DNA of 64,000 bases from NCBI RefSeq assembly GCF_003323745.1, contig NZ_QOIL01000011.1, forward strand, positions 208,476 to 272,475. The letters run 5' to 3'. How positions within the stretch are numbered: position 1 is the first letter of the stretch; every line of letters begins with the position of its first letter. This DNA comes from Sphaerisporangium album. GTDB taxonomy: Bacteria; Actinomycetota; Actinomycetes; Streptosporangiales; Streptosporangiaceae. Shown piece after piece: positions 8,968 to 17,661 of this stretch. Both the position numbers and the translations under genes were made by a program. The notes beneath the pieces are model-generated. The model saw only the letters and a program-made list of their open reading frames with translations. It made no database searches and was not told the DNA's origin.

Positions 8968-9540
8968 GCCCACGCCTAGACCCTGACTAGCGGTGCTGAC
9001 AACGCTATCCCTAAGGGCTGCTTCTACCAGCGCCCTCACCACAAAGGCGGCCCGGCCCACGGCGCGACGAACACCGGGGGGAATTCCGGCGCCTTGATCA
9101 GGAATCGAGGTCCTGACCCATGCAGAAGCGTAGAGCCATCCGAGCCCAGCGGAGTCACGAAGGGCGAGTCTCATGAGCACCGCCAGGCGGCGGCCGAGGC
9201 CATCCCCGCACACCCTCCCAAGATCGTCCACGTACCGCCCAGTTTCCTGCTGGAAGTGCTCGGGTGAACAAACGAGCGCGGAGAGCCTGCCATCGCGTTG
9301 GCCCGGCCCTCAGCGGTTGCGCCCCGGAGTCCGGACGGGGCGAGGAAGGGCCGTGGTCCTGGTGCTGCTGGTGTTCGGCGGCGCGAGGACCCCCCGCGAG
9401 ACATGCCGCACTGCGTGGGGGTACGTGGCTGTCCCGGCGTGTCCAGTGGACAGCGATGACCGGCCATGGCCAGCGTGAACCCGCGCTACACCGCCCCTCC
9501 GTGAAACCCGACCAGTAGACAAACAACGAGGAGATCATCT
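8968..9540. other. Long intergenic region between divergent XRE and methyltransferase genes
   Basis: More than 500 bp with no coding frame I can support. Apart from the TGTCC cluster at 9430-9452 and the GAGGAG ribosome site just before 9541, I see nothing assignable. It must contain the promoter of the biosynthetic genes. Confidence 0.4.
9430..9452. promoter_or_regulatory. TGTCC repeat cluster upstream of the biosynthetic operon
   Basis: TGTCC at 9430 and 9440, followed by GGACA at 9448-9452, gives a near-palindrome TGTCCAGTGGACA plus one more half-site 10 bp away. The half-site matches the core of the array next to the XRE gene. Confidence 0.4.
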
Positions 9541-10776
9541 GTGAACGGCAAGGCCACCGACGAGACGCGGGCCGCTGAATTGAGGGGCAAGCTCGCGGGC
9601 GAGCTCAGGGACGCCGGGTTCATCACCTCGGCCTCGGTCGAAGCGGCGTTCCGCGCAGTGCCGCGGCACGCCTTCGTCCCTGCCGACACTCCGCTGGAAG
9701 TGACCTACCAGCTCGACAGCGCGGTGGTGACCAAGCGGGACGAGCACGGCGTGGCCGTCTCCTCCGTCAGCGCGGCATACATCCAGACCGCGATGCTGGA
9801 ACAGGCCGAACTGAAGTCGGGTATGACGGTGCTGGAGATCGGTTCAGGGGGCGTAAACGCGGCGATGATCGCCGAGATCGTCGGGCCGAAAGGCCGCGTC
9901 GTCTCCGTGGACATCGACCCGGAGGTGACCGACCGCGCCGCGACGCTCCTAGAAGCTGCCGGGTACGGCGACCGCGTCACAGTGCTCACGATCGACGCCG
10001 AGGACGAGATTCCCGGGTTCGAGAAGTTCAACGCGATCATCGTGACGGTCGGCGCGTGGGACCTGGCTCCGGCCTGGCTGCGCCAGTTGGCCGAGGACGG
10101 CACGCTGGTGGTGCCGTTGCGGATGAACGGCATCAGCCGCTCCATCGCGTTCCGCCGCGTCAACAACCACTTGGCCAGTACATCCGCCGTGGTCTGCGGA
10201 TTCGTCCCGATGCAGGGCACCGGGGAGCACATCGATCAGGAACTTCGGTTGCCGGACCCGAACGGCCACATGGTCACGCTGCGATTCGACGACAGGGCAC
10301 CCAACAACCCGAGCCTGCTGGACGGTGTCCTGGCCACCGAACGCAGCGAAGTATGGTCCGGGGTCACCATCAAGAACGGCGTGTCATTCGCCGACCTGCA
10401 CCTGTGGTTCGCCAGCTTCCTGCCGGGTTTCTGCAGACTCGCCGCGCAGGAAGGAACCGAGCTGGCGCAGGAGCGCAAGACGTGGTTCCCGTTCGCCGGC
10501 GTACACGGCGACTCCTTCGCCTACCTGTCGGTGCGGCCCGCGCTGGAGGGCACGGGTGTGGAATTCGGGGCACGCGCGTACGGGCCGCACGGCCAGGAGG
10601 CCGCGGCCGCAATGATCAAGCAGATTCAGGCGTGGGACGAGCGGGCCCGGAACCGGGCAGAGCCGATGTTCGCCTACTGGCCGACCGGCAGCAACGCCCC
10701 CACCCGCCTGCCGGACGGTACGGCGACCTTCAACAAGACCCACGGTCTTGTCACGATCTCCTGGCCCACCGGCTGA
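9541..10776 (+). CDS. FxLD-system protein-L-isoaspartate-type O-methyltransferase
   Basis: 411 residues from GTG 9541, with GAGGAG 7 nt upstream. The N-terminal half is a PCMT-like Rossmann methyltransferase: FRAVPRHAFVP, then VLEIGSGGVNAAMIAEIVG (motif I, SAM binding), VSVDIDPEV (motif II) and NAIIVTVGAW. About 180 extra C-terminal residues set it apart from housekeeping PCMT and match methyltransferases of FxLD lanthipeptide systems. In related class I lanthipeptides such enzymes methylate a ring Asp, which collapses to succinimide and isoaspartate. The downstream precursor has Asp-Asp-Gly between two Cys, a plausible target. It is first in the biosynthetic operon. Confidence 0.85.
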   Translation: MNGKATDETRAAELRGKLAGELRDAGFITSASVEAAFRAVPRHAFVPADTPLEVTYQLDSAVVTKRDEHGVAVSSVSAAYIQTAMLEQAELKSGMTVLEIGSGGVNAAMIAEIVGPKGRVVSVDIDPEVTDRAATLLEAAGYGDRVTVLTIDAEDEIPGFEKFNAIIVTVGAWDLAPAWLRQLAEDGTLVVPLRMNGISRSIAFRRVNNHLASTSAVVCGFVPMQGTGEHIDQELRLPDPNGHMVTLRFDDRAPNNPSLLDGVLATERSEVWSGVTIKNGVSFADLHLWFASFLPGFCRLAAQEGTELAQERKTWFPFAGVHGDSFAYLSVRPALEGTGVEFGARAYGPHGQEAAAAMIKQIQAWDERARNRAEPMFAYWPTGSNAPTRLPDGTATFNKTHGLVTISWPTG

Positions 10777-10831
10777 CCAGCCGCTCAGCCAGGATGCCTT
10801 ACCCCCAACCCAATGTGAGGAGTGTGATCCG

Positions 10832-11029
10832 ATGACCCCATCGCTGACCCTCGACGCCACCGACATCCAGAACCTGGCGGGCGGCGTGGCCGACGAGGAG
10901 TTCGAGCTGGACATGCGCGTTGTGGAGGCGACCACACCGCTGGTGACCATGATGTGCGCCACCGACGACGGATGCGGCACCACATGCAGCACCAGCGCGT
11001 GTAGCACCAGTTCCAACGACCCGTCCTGA
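10832..11029 (+). CDS. FxLD-family lanthipeptide precursor peptide
   Basis: 65 residues from ATG 10832, preceded by GAGGAG at 9-nt spacing. The leader is acidic and contains the defining FELD motif (residues 24-27), followed by MRVVE. The C-terminal core has four Cys (42, 48, 52, 57), many Thr/Ser partners and the segment CATDDGCGTTC. No Cys occurs in the leader, as expected for lanthionine ring formation in the core. It sits between the methyltransferase and LanB genes, and a hairpin follows it. The cleavage site is unknown; no dedicated protease is obvious in the cluster. Confidence 0.9.
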   Translation: MTPSLTLDATDIQNLAGGVADEEFELDMRVVEATTPLVTMMCATDDGCGTTCSTSACSTSSNDPS

Positions 11030-11040
11030 ATCACTCTCTG

Positions 11041-11075
11041 CCGCCGACGTCCAGCGACAACTTGGGCGTCGGCGG
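11041..11075 (+). terminator. Hairpin between precursor and LanB genes (attenuator-like)
   Basis: CCGCCGACG (11041-11049) pairs with CGTCGGCGG (11067-11075), with further CCA/TGG pairing inside. No U-tract follows. Its position 12 bp after the precursor stop and 33 bp before the LanB start suits partial termination, raising precursor over enzyme levels. Confidence 0.5.
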
Positions 11076-11107
11076 TGCGGTTCCCGATCGACCAAGGAGA
11101 GGGGATC

Positions 11108-14100
11108 ATGGTAAGCGTTCCCCCGCGCTACCAGCACACCGGCCTTGTGGTGGTGCGAGCGAGCACCGACCAGGGCGACCTCGAACTACCCGAACATCTT
11201 GATCTGGATCTGGGCGATCCCGCCGCCTTCCTACCGGAAGGCCGAGCCTGGCTGGCGAAGACATGGGCACGCGGCGACGTCCGCGAGGCCCTCCTGATCG
11301 CCAGTCCTGCGCTGGCCACTCGCATCAACGCCCTGATCGACTCTGCCACAGCCTCGGCCAACGACGTGCGCCGCGCCATCCTGTCTACCGCCACCTACCT
11401 GCTGCGCTGGCAGCGCCGCCCGACTCCGTTTGGGCTGTTCGCCGGAGTTGCCACAGCCGACATCGGGCCCGCACATGCCGAGATCGGCACCCGGCACCAG
11501 GCGTTCGCGCGAGTGGACGGAGACTGGATCACCCGCCTTGTAGACCAGATCGAGCGGCATCAACGCCTGCGCCCGCACCTGACGGTGATTGCCAACAGCC
11601 TCGGCGTCGTCCGCAACGGCCGCTTCATCGTGGCCACCCGGGCACAAGGCGACACCCGCGACTCCGGGCATGAGGTGTCGGTACGTCTGACCCGGCCCAT
11701 GCGACTCGTGCTGACGTTGGCCACGGCACCGATCCGGTTCGACCAGCTCACCGCTCAACTGGCCGGGTGCTTCCCGGAAACTCCTGCGGAGAAGATCCTC
11801 GCGCTGCTACACACGCTGGTGGACCAGCACATCCTGATCACGAACCTGCGTCCGCCGATGACGGCCGCTGACCCGCTGTCTCATCTGCTCGATGTCCTGC
11901 ACGACGCTGGCGGTGAGGACCTGGCCGAGGTCTCGGCGCTGCTGCGCGACCTCGAACACCTCCGCGACCTGCTGGCCCGCCACAACGCTGTCGCCGACCC
12001 CGAACAGGCCGCCGCGATCCGCGCCACGACCAGCACGCACATGGCGACGCTCGCCTCCGGTTCTCGACCGGCCACGGGTCTGGCCATCGACGTAGCCCTC
12101 GACGCGTGGATCACCATCCCGGAACCGGTACTGCAAGAGGCCGCACGCGCCGCCACCGTCCTGCTGCGGCTGTCCACCGAGCCGTTCGGCCGCACCGCCT
12201 GGATGGACTACCACGCCCGCTTCCTGGCTCGCTATGGCCCCGGCGCCCTCGTTCCGGTGAAAGAGCTGGTGGCCGACTCCGGGCTTGGCTTCCCCGCCGG
12301 CTACCTCGGTGCCCCCCGCGCCCGGCCCACCTGGCGCACGCTCACCGAGCGAGATGCCCACCTGCTGGCCCTCATTCAGAAAGCCACCATGACCGGAGCC
12401 GAGATCACCCTTACCGACGCAGACATCACGGCCCTGACGGTAGGTGACCACGACACCGTCTTGACGCCACAGCGTGTGGAGATCGGTGTCGCCCTGCATG
12501 CCACATCCACCGAGGCGATCAACCGCGGCAAGTTCGGGCTGCGCGTCGTTGCCGCGCCTCGGGCCTGCACCAGCATGGCCGGACGATTCACCCACCTGCT
12601 GAATGAGGACCAGCAGACGCGGCTGGCCGCGTCCCACAGGCACCACGACGGTGCCATCGCGGCGCAGTTGTCCTTCCCACCCCGCCGCCCCCACAACGAG
12701 AACGTCACGCGCGTCCCACCGCTCGTCCCCGAGGTCGTGCATCTGGGCGAGCACCCCGGCAACAACGCAATCGACGTCGGAGACCTGGCGGTCACCGCTG
12801 ATGCCGCTCACCTGCACCTGGTGCAGTCCTCCACTGGTCGGCTCGTCGTCCCTCGGCCCGGACACGCGTTGGACACCGTCGTGCAGACACCACCGTTGGC
12901 CCGCTTCCTCGCCGAGATCGCCGACGCCCGCAGCGCGGTCTACCGGCCGTTCAGCTACGGTGCCGCGCGCACCCTGCCGTACCTGCCGCGCATCCGCTAC
13001 CAGCGCACCATCCTGGCCGCCGCCCGCTGGCTCCTCACCCCCGCCGACCTGCAACCCGGCGTCGGCCAGGACTGGGACGCCGCCCTGCAGGCGTGGCGAC
13101 ACCAGAGGCGAGCACCGGCGCGCGTCCTGCTGTGCCACGAGGACCTCCGGCTCCCGCTCGACCTCGATCAGCCACTGGACCGCGCCGTCCTTCGGACACG
13201 GCTGGGGCGAGCTGGGCGAGTTGAGCTGCAAGAGGACCACCCGCCGGAGGGGTTCGGCTGGATCGGGCGGCCAGCCGAACTGCTGATCCCGCTGACCGCG
13301 ACCGACTCGCCTCCGCGCCACCTGCCGATCACCACAGCACCGGGTCTTGCTCTCCGACCGGGCGATGCCCCGGTGCTGTGCGCCCACCTGGTGGGCAACC
13401 CGGCGCGATTCGATGACATCCTCACCCGCCACCTGCCCGCCCTCGTCTCCGAGGTCGCCGACCTGGTCACCTGCTGGTGGGTGCGCCGACACCGAGACAT
13501 GATCCGGCTCGACGCCGACCAGCACCTCGCCGTGTTCCTGCGCCTGACTGATTCCCGCCAGTACGGACCGGTAGCGGCGCGCCTAGCCGCGCTCGCCGCC
13601 CACCTGGAGGCGCGTGGACTGCCCGCGCACCTCACCTTGGCCACCTACCGCGAGCAGCCCGGCCGATATGGCGAAGGCGCGGCCCTTACGGCGGCCGAGC
13701 AGGTGTTCGCGGCCGACACCCGAGCGGCCATCACGCAGATCACGATGGCCACCAGCACCGGATTGTCCGGTCAGGCGCTGGCCGCCGCGTCCATGGCGCA
13801 CCTGGCCGCCGCGTTCGCCCCCGACCGCCTCATCGGGTACCGGACGCTGGTTCGCCATCTGGAGCAGCAGACCGGGACGCTGGATCGGGCGCTGCGCAAC
13901 CAGGCGCTCGACTGGAGTGATCCCACCGGGGACTACCAGGCCGTGCGCACTCTGCCGGACGGCGAAGCCGTCGCCGCCGCCTGGCAGGCGCGCGATGCGG
14001 TGCTGGCCGACTACCATCACGCCCTCGCCCAGCAGCGCACGCCCGCCACAGTTCTGCGGACCCTGCTGCATGACCACCACGTGCGAGCCCTCGGCGTCGA

Positions 14101-14176
14101 TCCCGAGTTCGAGAAGGTGACGATCCGCCTCACCCGCGCGGCCGCAATGCGCCGTCTCGCCTTGGCAGGTGCTTAG
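11108..14176 (+). CDS. lanB: Lantibiotic dehydratase (LanB), full length
   Basis: 1,022 residues from ATG 11108, with GGAGAGG upstream. The N-terminal two thirds match Lant_dehydr_N, which uses glutamyl-tRNA to glutamylate core Ser/Thr. RRPTPFGLFAGV is the family signature near residue 105. The C-terminal part (from about residue 750) is the SpaB_C glutamate-elimination domain (FLRLTDSRQYGPVAARLAAL, then REQPGRYGEGAALTAAEQVF). Both halves are present in one chain, so this enzyme should by itself turn precursor Ser/Thr into dehydroalanine/dehydrobutyrine. Its stop overlaps the LanC start by one base. Confidence 0.9.
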   Translation: MVSVPPRYQHTGLVVVRASTDQGDLELPEHLDLDLGDPAAFLPEGRAWLAKTWARGDVREALLIASPALATRINALIDSATASANDVRRAILSTATYLLRWQRRPTPFGLFAGVATADIGPAHAEIGTRHQAFARVDGDWITRLVDQIERHQRLRPHLTVIANSLGVVRNGRFIVATRAQGDTRDSGHEVSVRLTRPMRLVLTLATAPIRFDQLTAQLAGCFPETPAEKILALLHTLVDQHILITNLRPPMTAADPLSHLLDVLHDAGGEDLAEVSALLRDLEHLRDLLARHNAVADPEQAAAIRATTSTHMATLASGSRPATGLAIDVALDAWITIPEPVLQEAARAATVLLRLSTEPFGRTAWMDYHARFLARYGPGALVPVKELVADSGLGFPAGYLGAPRARPTWRTLTERDAHLLALIQKATMTGAEITLTDADITALTVGDHDTVLTPQRVEIGVALHATSTEAINRGKFGLRVVAAPRACTSMAGRFTHLLNEDQQTRLAASHRHHDGAIAAQLSFPPRRPHNENVTRVPPLVPEVVHLGEHPGNNAIDVGDLAVTADAAHLHLVQSSTGRLVVPRPGHALDTVVQTPPLARFLAEIADARSAVYRPFSYGAARTLPYLPRIRYQRTILAAARWLLTPADLQPGVGQDWDAALQAWRHQRRAPARVLLCHEDLRLPLDLDQPLDRAVLRTRLGRAGRVELQEDHPPEGFGWIGRPAELLIPLTATDSPPRHLPITTAPGLALRPGDAPVLCAHLVGNPARFDDILTRHLPALVSEVADLVTCWWVRRHRDMIRLDADQHLAVFLRLTDSRQYGPVAARLAALAAHLEARGLPAHLTLATYREQPGRYGEGAALTAAEQVFAADTRAAITQITMATSTGLSGQALAAASMAHLAAAFAPDRLIGYRTLVRHLEQQTGTLDRALRNQALDWSDPTGDYQAVRTLPDGEAVAAAWQARDAVLADYHHALAQQRTPATVLRTLLHDHHVRALGVDPEFEKVTIRLTRAAAMRRLALAGA

Positions 14177-15354
14177 TGAGCAGCAGGACGAGTGAAACGG
14201 TGCAGCTCACCCCGCACGACGTGGAGCGGCAATCACTGGCTAAGGGGTCTGCCGCGACCGCGCTCCTACACATCGAGCGGGCCTTGAGCGGCACTGGGGG
14301 CTGGGCAACCGCTCACGCCCACATCAAGCAGGTCGCGAACGGGCCGATCGACGGCGCACCGCACGCCGGCCTCTACTACGGGGCACCCGCCGTCGCGTTC
14401 GTCCTGCACGCCGCCAGCGCCAGCCGCGATGCCCGCTACCAGGCGGCGGCCCACGCCCTGGACAAGCACGTCGCGCGCCTGGCCCAGCGACGTCTGGCCA
14501 CCGCGGCGGAGCGGATGGGACGACGCCTCCCTGCCTCGTTCGCCGAATTCGACCTCTTCCGAGGGCTGGCCGGGATCGGCGGGCTGCTGCTCCTACGAGC
14601 TCCCGGCAGCGACCTGCTGGCCGAGGTCCTCGACTATATGATCCGGTTGACCAAACCACGCCGCATCGACGGGCAAGAGCTGCCGGGCTGGTGGGTCGAT
14701 CACGATCCCGACCCGCTGATCCCAACGCCTGGCGGGCACGTCAATCTTGGCCTCGCGCACGGCGCGGCCGGGCCGCTCGCTCTGCTGTCCCTGGCCGCGC
14801 TGCGCGGCTGCGAGGTTCCGGGCCAGATCGACGCCCTCCACGGGCTGTGCCACTGGTTCGACCGATGGCGGCAGTCCTCGGCGGAAGGGTTGTGGTGGCC
14901 TCAGTGGCTCACCCGCGACGAAATGCGAACCGGCCGCACCACCCAGCAGAGGCAAGGGTGGCCGTCCTGGTGCTACGGGACGGCCGGGATCGCGCGCGCA
15001 CTGCAACTCGCCGCCCTGGCAACGCGCGACCCCATCCATCGTGGGATCGCCGAGAAGGCCATGGTTGAGTGCCTCACCGATCAGCAACTCAGCAAGATCA
15101 CAGGGACGGGGCTGTGCCATGGCATGGCCGGGGTCTATCAGACCGCGTTCCGGGCCGCTGGCGACGCCGCCAATGCCGCAATCGGCCAACGACTCCCCGC
15201 GCTCGCCGCCGCGCTGGCCCAGCGTGCGGCTGACGGCCAGGACGATCCTGGAGGGCTGCCGGATGGAGCCGCCGGGGTTGGGCTGGCCCTGGAAACCGCG
15301 CGGCAGGCCACTCCTCCACGTTCGGGATGGGACGCATGCCTCCTCATCACTTGA
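14176..15354 (+). CDS. lanC: Lanthionine synthetase C-like cyclase (LanC)
   Basis: 392 residues from GTG 14176, translationally coupled to LanB. The zinc-ligand motifs are present: WCYGTAG (Cys about 266) and GLCHGMAG (Cys about 314, His about 315). GLAHGAAGP and LFRGLAGIGG are typical toroid repeats. The enzyme adds Cys thiols to dehydrated residues of the precursor, forming thioether rings; four Cys in the core allow up to four rings. The 3' end overlaps the next gene by 19-28 bp, depending on that gene's start. Confidence 0.9.
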   Translation: MSSRTSETVQLTPHDVERQSLAKGSAATALLHIERALSGTGGWATAHAHIKQVANGPIDGAPHAGLYYGAPAVAFVLHAASASRDARYQAAAHALDKHVARLAQRRLATAAERMGRRLPASFAEFDLFRGLAGIGGLLLLRAPGSDLLAEVLDYMIRLTKPRRIDGQELPGWWVDHDPDPLIPTPGGHVNLGLAHGAAGPLALLSLAALRGCEVPGQIDALHGLCHWFDRWRQSSAEGLWWPQWLTRDEMRTGRTTQQRQGWPSWCYGTAGIARALQLAALATRDPIHRGIAEKAMVECLTDQQLSKITGTGLCHGMAGVYQTAFRAAGDAANAAIGQRLPALAAALAQRAADGQDDPGGLPDGAAGVGLALETARQATPPRSGWDACLLIT

Positions 15355-16304
15355 CGACCACGGCCCCGCACCAGCTCGCCGCTGGTGTCCTCGCCTTTCT
15401 TGCAGGGGTAGATCTCGACACGGTGGCCGCCGATACGGGTGTGGACCCGGGTGACCTCGATGAGGCCGCCATCGCCTTCCAGGCCGCGGGGCTCGCGGCG
15501 CTCGAACGCCGCGCTGAGACCGGCTGGTATCAGCTACGCGTCCAGTTTCCCGACTGGGACACCGCCGAGGAGATCAGCGCCCACCACCTCGGGCCCCGTC
15601 TGGAACAGCTTCAGGGGCGCGGGGCTGTCAACGGCTGGTGGTTCCTGCGTAAGCCTCCTGGCTGGCGGCTGCGTCTGCGGGAAGCCGACGTTCCCGCCGT
15701 TGACCAGGTGCTCGATGAGCTGACCGCAGCAGGGGCACTCACCCGCTGGTGGCCGACCATTTACGAGCCGGAAACCGCCGCATTCGGCGGACCAGACGGG
15801 ATGCAGGCCGCGCACGATCTGTTCTGCGCCGACAGCCTCGGCGCGCTGGAGTTCGCCCGCCAGGACAGTCCCAGCCTCGGCCGCCGTGAACTGTCCATCG
15901 TGCTGATCAACGCCCTGCTCCAGGCGGCCGGCCTGGACTGGTTCGAGCGCGGCGACGTGTTCGCCCGCGCGACTCAGCTACGACCAGCACCTGCCCCCGC
16001 CGACACCGGCCGCCTCGAAGCGCTGACCACCAACGTGCGCACGCTGCTGTCCATCCCCGCCCAAGCCGACACCCAACCGTTCGAGCCCGGTGGGCCCGCC
16101 GCGTTCGCTGCGCCGTGGCTCACCGCCTGGCAGACCGCCGGCAACCAGCTCGGCCGCGCCGCTGCCGAAGGCCGTCTTGACCGCGGGTTACGGGCCCTCC
16201 TCACTCACGTCGTGATCTTCCACTGGAACCGGCTCGGCCTGTCGGCCACCACGCAAGGCATCCTCTCCCGCGCGGCCACGGCCGCCTTCCTTCCCGAGAC
16301 TTGA
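15327..16304 (+). CDS. Stand-alone thiopeptide/SpaB_C-like biosynthesis protein
   Basis: 325 residues from ATG 15327 (ATG 15336 is an alternative). After about 70 residues of N-terminal helix, GWYQLRVQFPDWDTAEEISA opens a domain of the thiopeptide-type/SpaB_C family, with WWFLRKPPGWRLRLR, RWWPTIYEPETAAFGG and DLFCADS. The same fold performs glutamate elimination in class I lanthipeptides and [4+2] cycloaddition in thiopeptides. The LanB here already has its own elimination domain, so this copy is extra. It may assist elimination, bind the precursor or do another step. It overlaps LanC upstream and the next gene downstream, clearly within the operon. Confidence 0.8.
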   Translation: MGRMPPHHLTTTAPHQLAAGVLAFLAGVDLDTVAADTGVDPGDLDEAAIAFQAAGLAALERRAETGWYQLRVQFPDWDTAEEISAHHLGPRLEQLQGRGAVNGWWFLRKPPGWRLRLREADVPAVDQVLDELTAAGALTRWWPTIYEPETAAFGGPDGMQAAHDLFCADSLGALEFARQDSPSLGRRELSIVLINALLQAAGLDWFERGDVFARATQLRPAPAPADTGRLEALTTNVRTLLSIPAQADTQPFEPGGPAAFAAPWLTAWQTAGNQLGRAAAEGRLDRGLRALLTHVVIFHWNRLGLSATTQGILSRAATAAFLPET

Positions 16305-16306
16305 TC

Positions 16307-17419
16307 ATGGACCTCATACTGCGTGCCGCCGTCCGCCGCTTCCCGCTCGTCGGCCGCGCCCGGCCCGCCTGCCCTTCGCTTCCGGAGCGTGTCAAGGAGA
16401 TCGCCGACAGCGCCGCGCGCCCCGGCGCGGATCCGCTGCACGAGGGGGCGCACGCACTGAACAAGGCCGCGCTGCTGGCGAGCGACTGCGGCCTACCGGA
16501 CTTGGCCCGTGAGCTGTGCTGGCAGCACATCAACATCTACCGTGAGGCCGATCACCCCCTCACCGTGCTCCAAGCGCGATACATGCTGGAACCCGCCCTC
16601 AACCTCGCCCGGCTTCAGATCCGCGCCGACGCCGGGCAGCACGCGCTACGACTGCTGGACAGCATGTACCAAGCGGCCAGGAACGGCACCGACTTGGTGA
16701 TCGAGGGCCGCCGCCTGCCCCTGACCAACATCACCGCCACCCGGCAGGAACATCACAAGCTGCGCGAATGGGTCTGGCTGCAGTACCTCGCGGACGGCAT
16801 CCGCGCCCTGGCGCTCGCTGACCGCTGGGACGAGGCGGTCACCCATGCTCGGGTCCACAACGGGGTCGGCGTGCACCTGATGGAGGGACGACAGGCCGAG
16901 ATCATCGCCCATTGCCTGCGTGGTGAAGCTCGAGCAGCTCAGAGGGTGTTGGAGGAGTGCACGCTGACCGAGCCCTGGGAGCACTTGGTCGGCTCGTGCC
17001 TGAGCGTGATGTGCGCGGACCGGAGCAGCGCGTCGGCCGGCCGAAACGTTGCGGCGATGGTCGAGCAGTTCCTTGGAAGAGTGCCTCTGCCCGGCTTTGC
17101 GGTCTTCCGTGCCCGGCTCGGGCTGACCGTAGCCACGCTCGCGAGCAGCACGGCCTCCGGAGCGGCTGACCGCGTGCACGCCCGGGTGGCTGAGGAGGTG
17201 GTCGAGTCTGGCGATGGTTACGCCGCTCGCGATGTGCTCACAGGTGGCCATCCCTTGTCCGCGGCGCATCGGCAAGCGTTGACTGGCCTGGTGGCGTCTG
17301 CTGGCCTGGGAGCTGGTGAACTGCCGGAGCCGCTGCTGGACGCGCTGATCTGCTCAGCGAAGATCGCGACAGACGTCTTGACCGAAGCCATACGGCTCGC
17401 CCCCTCTTCTCCATGCTGA
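16307..17419 (+). CDS. Helical (TPR-like) protein of unknown function in the lanthipeptide operon
   Basis: 370 residues from ATG 16307; a TTG at 16301 overlapping the upstream stop is an alternative. The protein is mostly alpha-helical with TPR-like pairs (DLARELCWQHINIYREADHP, then NLARLQIRADAGQHALRLLD), has no signal peptide and no membrane segments, and shows no catalytic motif. It resembles the C-terminal halves of actinomycete XRE-TPR regulators but lacks a recognisable DNA-binding domain. It closes the operon. A scaffold or regulatory partner role is a guess. Confidence 0.6.
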   Translation: MDLILRAAVRRFPLVGRARPACPSLPERVKEIADSAARPGADPLHEGAHALNKAALLASDCGLPDLARELCWQHINIYREADHPLTVLQARYMLEPALNLARLQIRADAGQHALRLLDSMYQAARNGTDLVIEGRRLPLTNITATRQEHHKLREWVWLQYLADGIRALALADRWDEAVTHARVHNGVGVHLMEGRQAEIIAHCLRGEARAAQRVLEECTLTEPWEHLVGSCLSVMCADRSSASAGRNVAAMVEQFLGRVPLPGFAVFRARLGLTVATLASSTASGAADRVHARVAEEVVESGDGYAARDVLTGGHPLSAAHRQALTGLVASAGLGAGELPEPLLDALICSAKIATDVLTEAIRLAPSSPC

Positions 17420-17444
17420 GAGCCTGCACGTAGCTCTGAAACAC

Positions 17445-17516
17445 AAACTGGTCTGCTCCGCTGATGAGTGGCATGCGTTCATCGGCGGGCTCAAAGCTGG
17501 TCACATTGCTGCTTAG
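17445..17516 (+). pseudogene. DUF397 C-terminal fragment
   Basis: The frame KLVCSADEWHAFIGGLKAGH then IAA and stop matches the C-terminal signature of DUF397 proteins (EWxxFxxGxKxG). No N-terminal part or start codon is present upstream, where the TPR-like gene ends. It looks like a cut-off gene at the right edge of the accessory region. Confidence 0.5.
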
Positions 17517-17661
17517 CGGGACATGGCCCGTTACCCGGGCGGGGGGTCGCGTGGTGTCTCCGGATAGTTATGGCCGCCGGTGACATGAGGCGTTGACTTC
17601 CTCTGTCGGATTCATCACTCTCTAGTTCACTCAGGAGTGCGATCGGCTGAATGGGAGTGAC

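Noticed and set aside
9155..9538. Several overlapping frames in the lanthipeptide promoter region
   Set aside because: Arg/Pro-rich random-looking text with no ribosome site; treated as intergenic.
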